DNA from: Fibrobacter sp. UWR3
GTDB taxonomy: Bacteria > Fibrobacterota > Fibrobacteria > Fibrobacterales > Fibrobacteraceae
Assembly (NCBI RefSeq): GCF_900143055.1
Contig: NZ_FRCW01000007.1
Location: 124,001 to 188,000 of the forward strand
Reading direction: 5' to 3'
DNA length: 64,000 nt
Shown one piece after another: positions 51,244 to 60,052 of the stretch (within the stretch, counting starts at the first letter, position 1; every line of letters starts with the position of its first letter). Made by a program: the position numbers and the translations under genes. A model generated the notes under the pieces. The model did not search any database, was not told where the DNA came from, and was given only the letters and a program-made list of their open reading frames with translations.

Positions 51244-51737
51244 GGACATTGAAGGCGCTATTTGTCGCATGCCATCTCGTGGCCGGTATGGCGCTTATGG
51301 GGTGCGCAGGCAAGACTGTGGTTATCGGGCAACAGACCTGGATGACCGACAATGCGAATGCGCCGGTCGAAGGTGCAAAATGTTACAGGCAAGGTAATAA
51401 TGGCCAGCAGTGTGCCGACAACTTCATGGTCTATGACTGGCAAGGTGCGAACAGCGCGTGCCCCGAAGGTTTTCACTTGCCGAGTCTCCAGGAATTCTCG
51501 ACTCTCGAAAGTGCGCGCAAGGCGAAGAACGATGTCGTGAACCTGGCATGCCATGATGATGGCAAGACGTTCGATAACGGGCTCTGCTACGAAACAGCCT
51601 TTTCCGCATTCTGGACAAGCACGCAGGCCGACAATAAAACCGCGTTCGTGTGGGACGTGGAACTCGACTACACGAACCTCGCCCCGCGTGCTGCCGGGAA
51701 AAAAGAACTCTTTGCCGTGCGCTGCATAAAGGACTAG
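51231..51737 (+). CDS. Small truncated-FISUMP lipoprotein
   Basis: This 168-residue protein has a lipobox (AGMALMGC, then AGKTV) directly followed by QQTWMTDNAN, a shortened FISUMP with CPEGFHLPSLQEF, FWTSTQ and LFAVRCIKD. The usual N-terminal strands and the linker are missing, so it is a minimal form. Start codon lies inside the preceding gene. Confidence 0.8.
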   Translation: MVEIRTLKALFVACHLVAGMALMGCAGKTVVIGQQTWMTDNANAPVEGAKCYRQGNNGQQCADNFMVYDWQGANSACPEGFHLPSLQEFSTLESARKAKNDVVNLACHDDGKTFDNGLCYETAFSAFWTSTQADNKTAFVWDVELDYTNLAPRAAGKKELFAVRCIKD

Positions 51738-51740
51738 CCC

Positions 51741-53120
51741 ATGCTTAAACGAACCGCCATCACGCTTATTGCCGCATGCGCATCCGTTTTCGCAGGCGAC
51801 ATCTCTATATCGCTCCCCTCGTCCGAGAACTTGGGTGAAAAAATCAGCTTCTTGAAAGACCTTCGCGAAAATGCAAATCTCGACGCCACGCAACAGAAGA
51901 ATTTCAACGACCTGTGGACACAGGCGAATAATGTCGCCGCCATGAACAATCGCTGTGGCTCGATTCTTTTGAACGATATCCCCGACGAGGCGTGCCAGCA
52001 CTTTTACGAGGTTGAACTCCCTGCATTCGAGGCGAAGTTTTTTGAACTCACCGGCGAATTCAAGCTGAATGCGGTCAAGGCTTCCAACGCGCTCTCGGAT
52101 AAGCGTGCGATGATCGAGGCGTGTGCTGCTGCCCTCACTCCGGAAACATACCAGGTCTCCAATATAATGACGGTCATTGGCGAAGTTTCTCCCGAGCCTC
52201 TCGATGACGGAATGGCGATGATCAGGTATAACCTGGCGCTTGCAATCAACAGGGCGAAGCGCGAGGCTATTGAAGCGCAGCTTTCCAAGTGGTACGAGGC
52301 CTGTGGGGAGGGTGTCCTGAGTCAGGGGGACTATTCGCCGCTGTTTGTACAGAGAATCAAGAAGCAGGTCTCGCGGGCCGGTAACTATATCGACATTATT
52401 GGCGGCAAGATTGTGGTGGTACAGGCCAAGCAGGAACGCTTCAGTTACTACGTGAACGACCGATTCCTTTTCGGCAAGTCCATCCTTGCGGGTGCGAAAC
52501 TCCTTTCCATTGACAAGGCGGGCGTAGTGCGTTTCATAAACACGTCGGGTATCCAGTGGAAGGATTACGCCATCTTCAATGAGGAAGAAATCCAGAAGAG
52601 AGGGTTCAACGGCCGCATGCTTTGGGGCGACCGCACTGCCCCGCTCCGCACGGTCCGTGCGTTCAAGAGCGGGAGGATTTTCAAGAGCGTCATTATCGGC
52701 AAGCAGGAATGGAGTGCGGTGGATCTAGGTGCTGGTGATTGGAGGCGCGCCGTGCAGTCTTGCCCGGCGGGCTGGCACCTGCCCACGGATGACGACTGGA
52801 AAGAACTCGGGAATTTCGTGAATGCTAATAGCTATGGCGCCCCTATCCCGCCCATGCTCAAGGCCGCCCGCGGGTGGGCTAATCCGGGCATCGACCTTTA
52901 CGGATTCAGTGCGAGGTTGGCTAAGTACACGGAATACGGGACACAGGCTCCACCGCAAAAGAAGGAATGTGCCAGGTACTGGAGCAATACGCAAGTGAAT
53001 AACATGGTTGCAAGTTACTGGGAACTTTGTGACGATAAACTCCGTTTGGGCGAGTCCGACAAGCGGAGTACATATTCTGTCCGTTGTGTACAGGATGGCA
53101 ACCTTTCTTTCAAGAAATAA
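51741..53120 (+). CDS. Exported protein with C-terminal FISUMP module
   Basis: This 459-residue protein has a signal peptide (cleavage after SVFAG region), a helical domain (about 20-200, with Cys pairs CGSILL…CQHFYE), then KVVVVQAKQERFSYYV-like strands, and a FISUMP module (about 330-455: SVIIGKQEWSAVDLG, CPAGWHLPTDDDW, SVRCVQD). Lacks a lipobox, so it may be periplasmic. Three bases after the previous gene. Confidence 0.78.
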   Translation: MLKRTAITLIAACASVFAGDISISLPSSENLGEKISFLKDLRENANLDATQQKNFNDLWTQANNVAAMNNRCGSILLNDIPDEACQHFYEVELPAFEAKFFELTGEFKLNAVKASNALSDKRAMIEACAAALTPETYQVSNIMTVIGEVSPEPLDDGMAMIRYNLALAINRAKREAIEAQLSKWYEACGEGVLSQGDYSPLFVQRIKKQVSRAGNYIDIIGGKIVVVQAKQERFSYYVNDRFLFGKSILAGAKLLSIDKAGVVRFINTSGIQWKDYAIFNEEEIQKRGFNGRMLWGDRTAPLRTVRAFKSGRIFKSVIIGKQEWSAVDLGAGDWRRAVQSCPAGWHLPTDDDWKELGNFVNANSYGAPIPPMLKAARGWANPGIDLYGFSARLAKYTEYGTQAPPQKKECARYWSNTQVNNMVASYWELCDDKLRLGESDKRSTYSVRCVQDGNLSFKK

Positions 53121-53134
53121 CGGTCGGGCGAGCT

Positions 53135-54472
53135 ATGAATAAATTAGTTTTATTGTTTTTGATATTGCCTTTTGTCGTCGGATTGTGCTTTGCACAGGAT
53201 AGTGTGTCGGCTGTTACTGAACCTGCTCCCGTTTTCGTAGATGAGGCGGTCTCGCCGGAATCTCCTGAAGAATCGGCTGCACCTGCTTACGACAAGCGTA
53301 TTTTTGAAGACCTCGGTAAAATTTGTAGCAAGCGCTTCTGTGCTGTAGAGATATTCTTCAGGAACGGAACCTATTCGCAGATGACAAAGTCCAGGTCACT
53401 GCTATCGAATAAGGAACTTCTGGATTATGATTCTAGCCACAAGGCTCCCGGTACGGATGTAGAAGGCGATTCGCTAGAACTCGGCGTTGAAAGCGCGGCT
53501 CCGCTTGACAGGGATGCTCAAAAAATGCAAATTGCGGATAAACTTGCAAAAATGTGCGCGGGCAAGGAATTCTGTACTCTCGAGGCCACGTTGCACGGGC
53601 CCTCCTTCACGTTTGCATCGCTCAGGAACGTGACTACGGATATTCGCCCCAGGAGCCAGGAAATCCCGCGCTACGCCGAGATACACTATTCTTCCGATAC
53701 CGAGGTAAAGCCTTTCGCGGTTCAGGCAATCGCCATGCCACGCAAGTCTACAAGGCAGGCTCCGCAAGATGTTTCGCCGGCATCAAGCGATGATTCCTCT
53801 CCCGTCGCGAAGAAACCCGCAAGGCGCTTCAAGAACAAGAAGTTTTCGCATGCAATCGCGTTCTCGCTCGGCTTCCTGGCCGAAGATGAATACGGTTATA
53901 TTGGTGGACTGGATGTTACGCAGGCGCTGGAACTTTTCCCGCGATATACGTTCAAGTGGGTGTGGCACGACTACGTTACGTTTGCTCCCGGTATAGGCAT
54001 CGCGTTCCGGAACAATACTCTCAACATTGATGACGAAATGACTGTATACGGGAATACCTATGATTATTACTATGGCTATAGCTACACCACAGTTAGTGAG
54101 GATGGCTCGATCAGTTACCAAAACATCACGCTGGACATCCCCATTGAATTTCGGTTTGGTAGCATGTTCTTCGGGAGTGTCACGCTTGACCTGCGCAAGC
54201 CTATAGCCGAGTGGTACGATTACGAGGTAGATTTTTACCGGAACTATTCTTACAGCAGTTTTGATTACGATAATGGTGACGGGTTTGATTTCTTTGCGGC
54301 GGAGGATGCTGAAATTGGCCTCTGGCTTGGTGTGGGCGTCCAGCACAACGGATTTGGTTTTGAATTTCAGGCTTTGCTCGCAAATGATGGCTCAAGCAAT
54401 GGAACTCATCAATACGAATATCTTTTCGACGGATATTTCTCCTTCCGGCTCTTGGCTGAATACACTTTCTAG
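53135..54472 (+). CDS. Exported protein with C-terminal outer-membrane beta-barrel
   Basis: This 445-residue protein has a signal peptide (LPFVVGLCFA), a periplasmic domain with two paralogous cysteine motifs (LGKICSKRFCAVEIFFRNG and LAKMCAGKEFCTLEATLHG), and a basic linker. The last 190 residues alternate in beta-barrel fashion and end in LLAEYTF, with the terminal Phe typical of BAM substrates. Probably a small barrel carrying a duplicated disulfide domain. Start at 53135 after GGCGAG. Confidence 0.72.
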   Translation: MNKLVLLFLILPFVVGLCFAQDSVSAVTEPAPVFVDEAVSPESPEESAAPAYDKRIFEDLGKICSKRFCAVEIFFRNGTYSQMTKSRSLLSNKELLDYDSSHKAPGTDVEGDSLELGVESAAPLDRDAQKMQIADKLAKMCAGKEFCTLEATLHGPSFTFASLRNVTTDIRPRSQEIPRYAEIHYSSDTEVKPFAVQAIAMPRKSTRQAPQDVSPASSDDSSPVAKKPARRFKNKKFSHAIAFSLGFLAEDEYGYIGGLDVTQALELFPRYTFKWVWHDYVTFAPGIGIAFRNNTLNIDDEMTVYGNTYDYYYGYSYTTVSEDGSISYQNITLDIPIEFRFGSMFFGSVTLDLRKPIAEWYDYEVDFYRNYSYSSFDYDNGDGFDFFAAEDAEIGLWLGVGVQHNGFGFEFQALLANDGSSNGTHQYEYLFDGYFSFRLLAEYTF

Positions 54473-54481
54473 GGAGGCCCC

Positions 54482-55318
54482 ATGAATTGTAGACAAGTTT
54501 ATAAAAAATGGATTCACACCCTTCTTGTCGCACTAGCGGCCTGCCTTGCTATGGCGTTCCTCACTGCATGTGGAGATAGCCCGCTGAAAGCGGCCAGTGA
54601 GGATATTGACGATGCCGAAGATTGGGCACGCAATGACACGTATTATTCTATGGAACGTGAAGCGAAGATCAAGGCGTCGAGCAGTTCGATGGCGCAAGCC
54701 CTCAGCGTGTGCGAGGCACGCTATAACTACACTTGCTGCAGCAACTGCTACTATGCCTACGGGTACTACGAATGCTCTTACTGCACCAATAAGTGCTATG
54801 ATGATTACGGATACTATATCTGCTACTCAAGTTCGAGTTACCGCTACAGTTCCTCAAGTTATTACTCGTACTACAGTTCTAGCAGCTCGGCTCCTGCCAA
54901 GACATATTACCTAAAGACCTCGAAAACGATGAAGTTCTCGCTCACCTATTACAAGCAGGTGTCGAGTGACTGGGACATATTTGATAACGCGGGCGATCCG
55001 GAGGTGAGTTTTACGGTCTATTGCTATTCGGAGGGTTCGCTGTTGAAATCCCTGTCGACGGGTCTGCTTTTGGACAAGGTCGATATCACGTCGTGGAGCG
55101 GTACAAGCAGCAAGGCGCTGACTATTCCTGTAAATACGGACGAAATAAAAGTCTGCCCGAAGGTCGTAGACGATGACCCCTCCAGCGATGACGAGAAGAC
55201 CGTGTCGGGCGGGTGCAAGACAGTTTCTGAAGTGGGTTACTTGGCCGATTACAGCGTGCAGGCGCAGTACCAATACACCAGTGTCTACAAGATTGATTGG
55301 GAATGGTATCTGTATTAG
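54482..55318 (+). CDS. Tyr/Cys/Ser-rich surface lipoprotein
   Basis: This 278-residue protein has a lipobox (MAFLTAC, then GDSP) and an odd segment (about 78-140) dominated by Tyr, Cys and Ser (YNYTCCSNCYYAYGYYECSY, then SSSYRYSSSSYYSYYSSSSS). A beta-rich C-terminal domain with TYYLKTSKTMKFSLTYYK resembles a pre-peptidase C-like sandwich. Tyr/Cys clusters suggest cross-linking or adhesion; unproven. Ribosome-binding site AGGGAGG. Confidence 0.75.
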   Translation: MNCRQVYKKWIHTLLVALAACLAMAFLTACGDSPLKAASEDIDDAEDWARNDTYYSMEREAKIKASSSSMAQALSVCEARYNYTCCSNCYYAYGYYECSYCTNKCYDDYGYYICYSSSSYRYSSSSYYSYYSSSSSAPAKTYYLKTSKTMKFSLTYYKQVSSDWDIFDNAGDPEVSFTVYCYSEGSLLKSLSTGLLLDKVDITSWSGTSSKALTIPVNTDEIKVCPKVVDDDPSSDDEKTVSGGCKTVSEVGYLADYSVQAQYQYTSVYKIDWEWYLY

Positions 55319-55341
55319 GGAGATTTACTATCTTTCCCCCC

Positions 55342-56601
55342 ATGAATTATTCCATCCCCCAAGAAGTTTTCGTGAAGGCTGCCGAACAGTACGGCACCCC
55401 CCTCTGGCTCTATGACCGCGCGACGATTGAAAAGCGCGTGAAAGAGGTCCAGGTTTTCGACACCGTGCGTTTTGCCCAGAAGGCTTGCCCGAACCTCTCC
55501 ATCGTAGCGCTGGTGCGCAAGCTCGGTGGCGTGGTGGATGCAGTCTCTGCAGGCGAAATCGTGCGCGCGTTGAAGGCGGGTTTCAAGGGTGGTCAGCAGA
55601 AGGGCAAGGCTCCCGAAATTGTCTACACCGCAGATATCTTCGACCGCGACGCGCTTGAACTCGTGAAGAAGTACGACATCGCGGTGAACGTGGGTTCGCC
55701 CGACATGATTCAGCAGCTTGCCGATTTCGGCGTGAAGTCGGAACTTACGCTCCGTGTGAACCCGGGCTTTGGTCACGGGCATTCGAGCAAGGTGAATACC
55801 GGTGGCCCGCTCAGCAAGCACGGCGTGTGGCACGAACAGATCAAGGACTGTGTCAAGCTCGCGCAGGCAAACGGGATGTGGATTACAGGGCTCCACATGC
55901 ACATCGGTTCCGGCTCCGACTTCGAACACCTCTCGCAGGTTTGCGACGCGATGGTCGATGCTAGCCGCCGCCTGGGCTCTCATTTGCGCACCATCAGTGC
56001 AGGGGGCGGCCTCCCGATTCCGTACCACGAAGAAGACAAGGACAACCGCATCGACATGCAGGCCTACTACGACCTGTGGGACAAGGCCCGCAAGAACATC
56101 CAGCAGAGCATCGGCCACGAGGTTCACCTGGAAGTCGAACCCGGTCGCTATCTGGTGGCCGAAAGCGGTTACCTGATGGCCGAAATCCGCGCCGTCAAAA
56201 AACAGGGCGACAATTTATTCTACCTGCTTGACGCCGGCTTTACCGACCTGGTGCGCCCGAGCTTTTACGGCAGCTATCACGGCATTTCCATCATCGCCCG
56301 CGACGGTCGCGAAATGAACGAGATGGTCGATGCCGTCGTGGCAGGCCCGCTCTGCGAATCCGGTGACGTGTTCACGCAGGAAGAAGGTGGCTTCGTGGTG
56401 ACCCGCAAGCTCCCGAAGGCGAAGGTCGGCGACCTTTTGATTCTCCATGACGCAGGCGCCTACGGTGCAGCCATGAGCAGCAACTACAACAGCCGCCGCT
56501 ACGCTGCCGAGACCATGTACACGAACGGCGAGCTCAAGGTCATCCGCGAAAGGCAGACTTTCGAACAGCTGTTGCAGAACGACCGCGTTATTGACCTATA
56601 G
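55342..56601 (+). CDS. lysA: Diaminopimelate decarboxylase
   Basis: This 419-residue PLP enzyme has VRFAQKACP (PLP-binding Lys), GGVVDAVSAGEI, GLHMHIGSGS, ISAGGGLPIPY, VEPGRYLVAESG and GPLCESGDVF. It makes lysine from meso-diaminopimelate. Start at 55342 (MNYSIPQ); the upstream in-frame ATG would lie in the preceding lipoprotein gene. A TACTATCTTT box is 7 nt upstream of ATG. Confidence 0.93.
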   Translation: MNYSIPQEVFVKAAEQYGTPLWLYDRATIEKRVKEVQVFDTVRFAQKACPNLSIVALVRKLGGVVDAVSAGEIVRALKAGFKGGQQKGKAPEIVYTADIFDRDALELVKKYDIAVNVGSPDMIQQLADFGVKSELTLRVNPGFGHGHSSKVNTGGPLSKHGVWHEQIKDCVKLAQANGMWITGLHMHIGSGSDFEHLSQVCDAMVDASRRLGSHLRTISAGGGLPIPYHEEDKDNRIDMQAYYDLWDKARKNIQQSIGHEVHLEVEPGRYLVAESGYLMAEIRAVKKQGDNLFYLLDAGFTDLVRPSFYGSYHGISIIARDGREMNEMVDAVVAGPLCESGDVFTQEEGGFVVTRKLPKAKVGDLLILHDAGAYGAAMSSNYNSRRYAAETMYTNGELKVIRERQTFEQLLQNDRVIDL

Positions 56602-56632
56602 TTCTGTAAATTTTCTAAATAAATTTTCTTAT

Positions 56633-56662
56633 AAAAAAAGCGGAATTCTCCGCTTTTCTTTT
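56633..56662 (+). terminator. Rho-independent terminator after lysA
   Basis: AAAAAGCGGA/TCCGCTTTT stem with ATTC loop, followed by a T-rich tract. Confidence 0.8.
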
Positions 56663-56788
56663 ATTTCAGGCTATTTTGTATCATACAAAAGTAAATTTTT
56701 GTGATATTGTTAAAAATTAGACGTTATTTGGCGTTTTTGTATCTATCATCACGCCATTTTCAGCAACGAGCGTATATATTCCTAGTAT

Positions 56789-57622
56789 ATGGATTCCGTA
56801 ATCACATACCAGGACTATCATGCCTTCATGCGCGACTGGTTCAGCGACAAAAAAACGCATACGGCGATGACGTGGCGCGAGTTCTCGAAACTTGCGGGCT
56901 TCCGCTCGCCGGTTTACCTGAAGCTGGTATGTGAGGGAAAGTCTGGGCTTCGCGGGCCCGGAATCTTGCGTGTTGCGCACGCCATGGGGCTGGACGGTTT
57001 CGAACTTGCGTATTTCAGGTCGCTTGTGGCGTTCAACCAGGCGAGGCGCGAAGCCATAAGGCAGAAGCATTTCGAAGAGATGCAGGCTTTATCTAAGGCG
57101 CACTGCGTCAATGTGCTTGGGCAGAAATCCATGGGGTATTTCGAATCGTGGCTGAACCCCGTGCTCAGGGAGCTGGTGCCCCACATGCCCGGCAAAAAGC
57201 CGAAGCAGGTGGCGGTACAGTGCATGCCGAAAATCACCGCGAAGCAGGTGTCTGCGACTATAGAGTACCTGACGGCTATGGGGCTCCTGAAAAAGTCCGG
57301 CAAGAATAAGTTTGAACAAACTAACAAGACGGTTTCTACGGGCAAGATGGATTTTGTGCCTCTCGCGGTACAGCAGATGCACCTGCAGATGGGAGCCTTC
57401 GCGCTTGACGCTATCAAGAACGTGCCGCTTTCCGAGCGCTCTGTTTCGGGCCTTACGCTAGGGCTCACGCAGAAGTCGTTCCAGAAGATAGTGAAGGAAC
57501 TCGCGGATTTTAGAAGGCGTATTATCGCCATCGCTACCGAAGACGACGACATGGAACGCGTCTATCGACTGAACTTGCAACTTTTCCCGCTCACGTGGAG
57601 CGTGAAGCCGAAGAAGGATTAA
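56789..57622 (+). CDS. TIGR02147 family protein, second copy
   Basis: This 277-residue paralogue of 46437-47294 has ITYQDYHAFMRDWF, MTWREFSKLAGFRSPVYLKLVCEG, VPLAVQQMHLQMG, and the end VYRLNLQLFPLTWS. It directly precedes a lipoprotein gene, as the first copy does. A TATATT box lies 8 nt upstream of ATG. Confidence 0.85.
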   Translation: MDSVITYQDYHAFMRDWFSDKKTHTAMTWREFSKLAGFRSPVYLKLVCEGKSGLRGPGILRVAHAMGLDGFELAYFRSLVAFNQARREAIRQKHFEEMQALSKAHCVNVLGQKSMGYFESWLNPVLRELVPHMPGKKPKQVAVQCMPKITAKQVSATIEYLTAMGLLKKSGKNKFEQTNKTVSTGKMDFVPLAVQQMHLQMGAFALDAIKNVPLSERSVSGLTLGLTQKSFQKIVKELADFRRRIIAIATEDDDMERVYRLNLQLFPLTWSVKPKKD

Positions 57623-57627
57623 ACTTT

Positions 57628-59376
57628 ATGAAGAAGTTTTTTGAAATAGCCTGTTACACTGCCCTTGCGTTTACCGCGTTCGGATTGGGCGCATGCTCCT
57701 CCGACGATAAAGACAAGCATACGGGCGGTGCTACCGAAGAGACGCAGATTGCCATCGAGGACAAGACCATTGCGGGCGTGTCCGAGAAGGGGCCTTTCGT
57801 GAAGGGTTCTGCGGTAAGGCTCTACGAACTGAACGTGGATAACTTGGGGCAGACCGGTCGTGCCTTTACGGGAAAGATTGCGAGCGATCGCGGTGACTTC
57901 CGCTTCACGCATCTCAATCTGGAAGCGCAGTATGTGTTGCTGGAGGCAAACGGTTTCTACCGCAACGAGGTGAGCGGCAAGAATTCAGTGGCATCCATCT
58001 CGCTCAATGCGCTGGTGGACGTATCCGACAGGGAGACGGCGAACATCAACCTGCTCACGCACCTTGCCTACGAACGCATGCAGCACCTGGTAGATGACGG
58101 TTCCTCCGTGGCCGAGGCGAAAAAACAGGCGGAACAGGAAATCCTCAAGGCGTTCCAAGTCGCAGATGAATCAATCGAGGGGTTCGAAGGCCTGTCTATA
58201 TTTGAGTCCGGCAAGGGGAACGCGGTCCTGCTCGCCATCAGCATTCTTATGCAGGGAGAACTTTCCGAGGCGGAATTTTCGGAGAGACTTGCGGATTTTG
58301 CATACGACATCGAGAATGACGGCGTGTGGGACGACAGCGTGACTGCGACGAAGATTGCGGACTGGGCAAGCGCACGGAGTGAGGGGGACTACTATGCCTC
58401 CATTCGCAAGAACATGGAGGACTGGGAACTCTCCGATACGATTCCGGAATTCGAGAAGTCGGTTGACAAGTTCTGGTGGGAAAACTACGGACTCGGCGAT
58501 TGCGACAAGAAGGCTGAAGGCGAATTGAAGGAAAACATGAACAGCATGAGCGAACTTGCACATGCGACATTCAGGTGCAAGGATGGCCGCTGGCTCAAAA
58601 AAGTCTATGATGATTGGACACCTTATACGGACTCGGCGGACGGAGGTGTCTCCGCTATTTCGTATAGGAACGCTGGCGATACCATCAAGGCGACGTTTGA
58701 TATCGGGAAAAAGATAGGTTACGACTATGCGGGCTTGGGCTATTGGCTGAACGAGCGCGGTGAACCGGAGGACTATTCTGATTGCGAAGTCATAAAATAC
58801 TCCTACAAGGGGAACGGCCACAAGTTTGTCGTGGGATCGCCCTTGGGTGGCGAAGATGGCGACTACTACATGTATATTACGGACAGTGATGAGTGGAAAA
58901 CTGTCTATATTCCCTGGGATTACTTGCAATACGAATGTTGGGGCCGTGTTTGCGGCGAAGGAACTATCGAAGGGGTCAACGGGCAGGTGACGAACTTTAC
59001 CTGGCACTTCGAGCAAACGGGTTCTATCGAGATTGTGGGAATCGGTTGCATAGATAGAAAGGGATACCTTGAAGCTGAAAAGCTCGAGGAGCCTTGTGAA
59101 ACAGGCGAGATGAAAATAGCTGCCGCCAGCGAGAGGATGGTTCTTTGCACGGATAAGGTGTGGAAGCCTGCCAGGTGTGGTGACGAAGGGACAGAAGGCA
59201 AGGTTCTGGAAGATCAGATCTGCCTTGGTTCCAATTGGTATGAGAAGGACTGCGACAAGTACTTGGAACAGAATCCGGATGGAAGCATGCCCGATGGATA
59301 TTGCTGCACTGAAGGTGAATGGACCAGCATGATCCTTGCAGAAGATGAAAAGAGCTATATCTGCCCGGAAAAGTGA
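57628..59376 (+). CDS. Large Cys-rich lipoprotein paired with TIGR02147 gene
   Basis: This 582-residue protein has a lipobox (AFGLGAC, then SSDDK), a beta-sandwich beginning TIAGVSEKGPFVKGSAVRLYELN, a helical domain (about 115-290), a CBM-like beta domain (about 330-480: TIKATFDIGKKIGYDYAGLG, YMYITDSDEWKTVYIPWDYLQ), and terminal C…W…C modules (VLCTDKVWKPARC, ICLGSNWYEKDC, YCCTEGEWTSM). Modules of the last type are shared with 44387-46450. Follows the TIGR02147 gene by 5 bases. Confidence 0.78.
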   Translation: MKKFFEIACYTALAFTAFGLGACSSDDKDKHTGGATEETQIAIEDKTIAGVSEKGPFVKGSAVRLYELNVDNLGQTGRAFTGKIASDRGDFRFTHLNLEAQYVLLEANGFYRNEVSGKNSVASISLNALVDVSDRETANINLLTHLAYERMQHLVDDGSSVAEAKKQAEQEILKAFQVADESIEGFEGLSIFESGKGNAVLLAISILMQGELSEAEFSERLADFAYDIENDGVWDDSVTATKIADWASARSEGDYYASIRKNMEDWELSDTIPEFEKSVDKFWWENYGLGDCDKKAEGELKENMNSMSELAHATFRCKDGRWLKKVYDDWTPYTDSADGGVSAISYRNAGDTIKATFDIGKKIGYDYAGLGYWLNERGEPEDYSDCEVIKYSYKGNGHKFVVGSPLGGEDGDYYMYITDSDEWKTVYIPWDYLQYECWGRVCGEGTIEGVNGQVTNFTWHFEQTGSIEIVGIGCIDRKGYLEAEKLEEPCETGEMKIAAASERMVLCTDKVWKPARCGDEGTEGKVLEDQICLGSNWYEKDCDKYLEQNPDGSMPDGYCCTEGEWTSMILAEDEKSYICPEK

Positions 59377-59427
59377 AGGGGCTTAATACAAGGACATGAA
59401 GAAAATCGATGAAAGTCTAACTTCGTT

Positions 59428-59454
59428 TAACATTTTGTATATTACAAAATGTTA
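59428..59454. promoter_or_regulatory. AT-rich palindrome downstream of lipoprotein gene
   Basis: TAACATTTTGT…ACAAAATGTTA, perfect 11-base arms. Could be an operator or a weak terminator. Confidence 0.4.
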
Positions 59455-59508
59455 ATTGGGTGTGTCGAGTCGACAAAAGGTGTGGGGAATGGTCAAGGCT
59501 GTACCGGC

Positions 59509-59787
59509 TCATTTCCCCAGGTAGTATTCCTTTACAAGTGCGTCCCAGGCGGAGGCTCCTTCCTCGATTTTAATGCTCCTGATGGTGTCGATGACAAAAT
59601 CCATGCCGTAATCATCGATGAATGGGTAGACGGAAAATTTGATATTCTTCCGGACCTCGTCAATGGGCGGATTGCAGCGTGCTCCACAGAAGGGGCAGTA
59701 CTGTATTGTCTTTGCAAGAAACTTGGGGAGTTCGGTTTCAACTTGGCATTTGCCGCAGACGAATGTGGTGGTTTCAGATTTTGCCAT
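59509..59787 (-). CDS. Small zinc-ribbon protein
   Basis: This 92-residue protein has paired Cys motifs FVCGKCQVE (C-x2-C) and YCPFCGARCN (C-x2-C) separated by about 20 residues, a classical zinc ribbon, then an acidic helical tail ending EYYLGK. Probably a nucleic-acid or protein-binding accessory; no specific family recognised. Confidence 0.65.
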   Translation of the reverse strand: MAKSETTTFVCGKCQVETELPKFLAKTIQYCPFCGARCNPPIDEVRKNIKFSVYPFIDDYGMDFVIDTIRSIKIEEGASAWDALVKEYYLGK

Positions 59788-60052
59788 AGGGTATCCTATT
59801 TAAGCAAATATACTCTTGACGAAATCTTCTCCACAGGTTGAAAATTTCGAGGTTCCAGAAAGTGGAACTTTGGGAAAAATTTTTCATTTACGTTGATATT
59901 CCAAGTTGGAATAATAGACGCTCTTTTTTTTTCAGTAGAACTGTCAAAAAAAATATTTTTTCTGTTATATTAGAAAACAAACCTTAACCTTCAACTATAC
60001 AGAGATTCGAATTTAAAGCGAAAACCTGCTTGTTTTTTTTAAGGAAACACCT

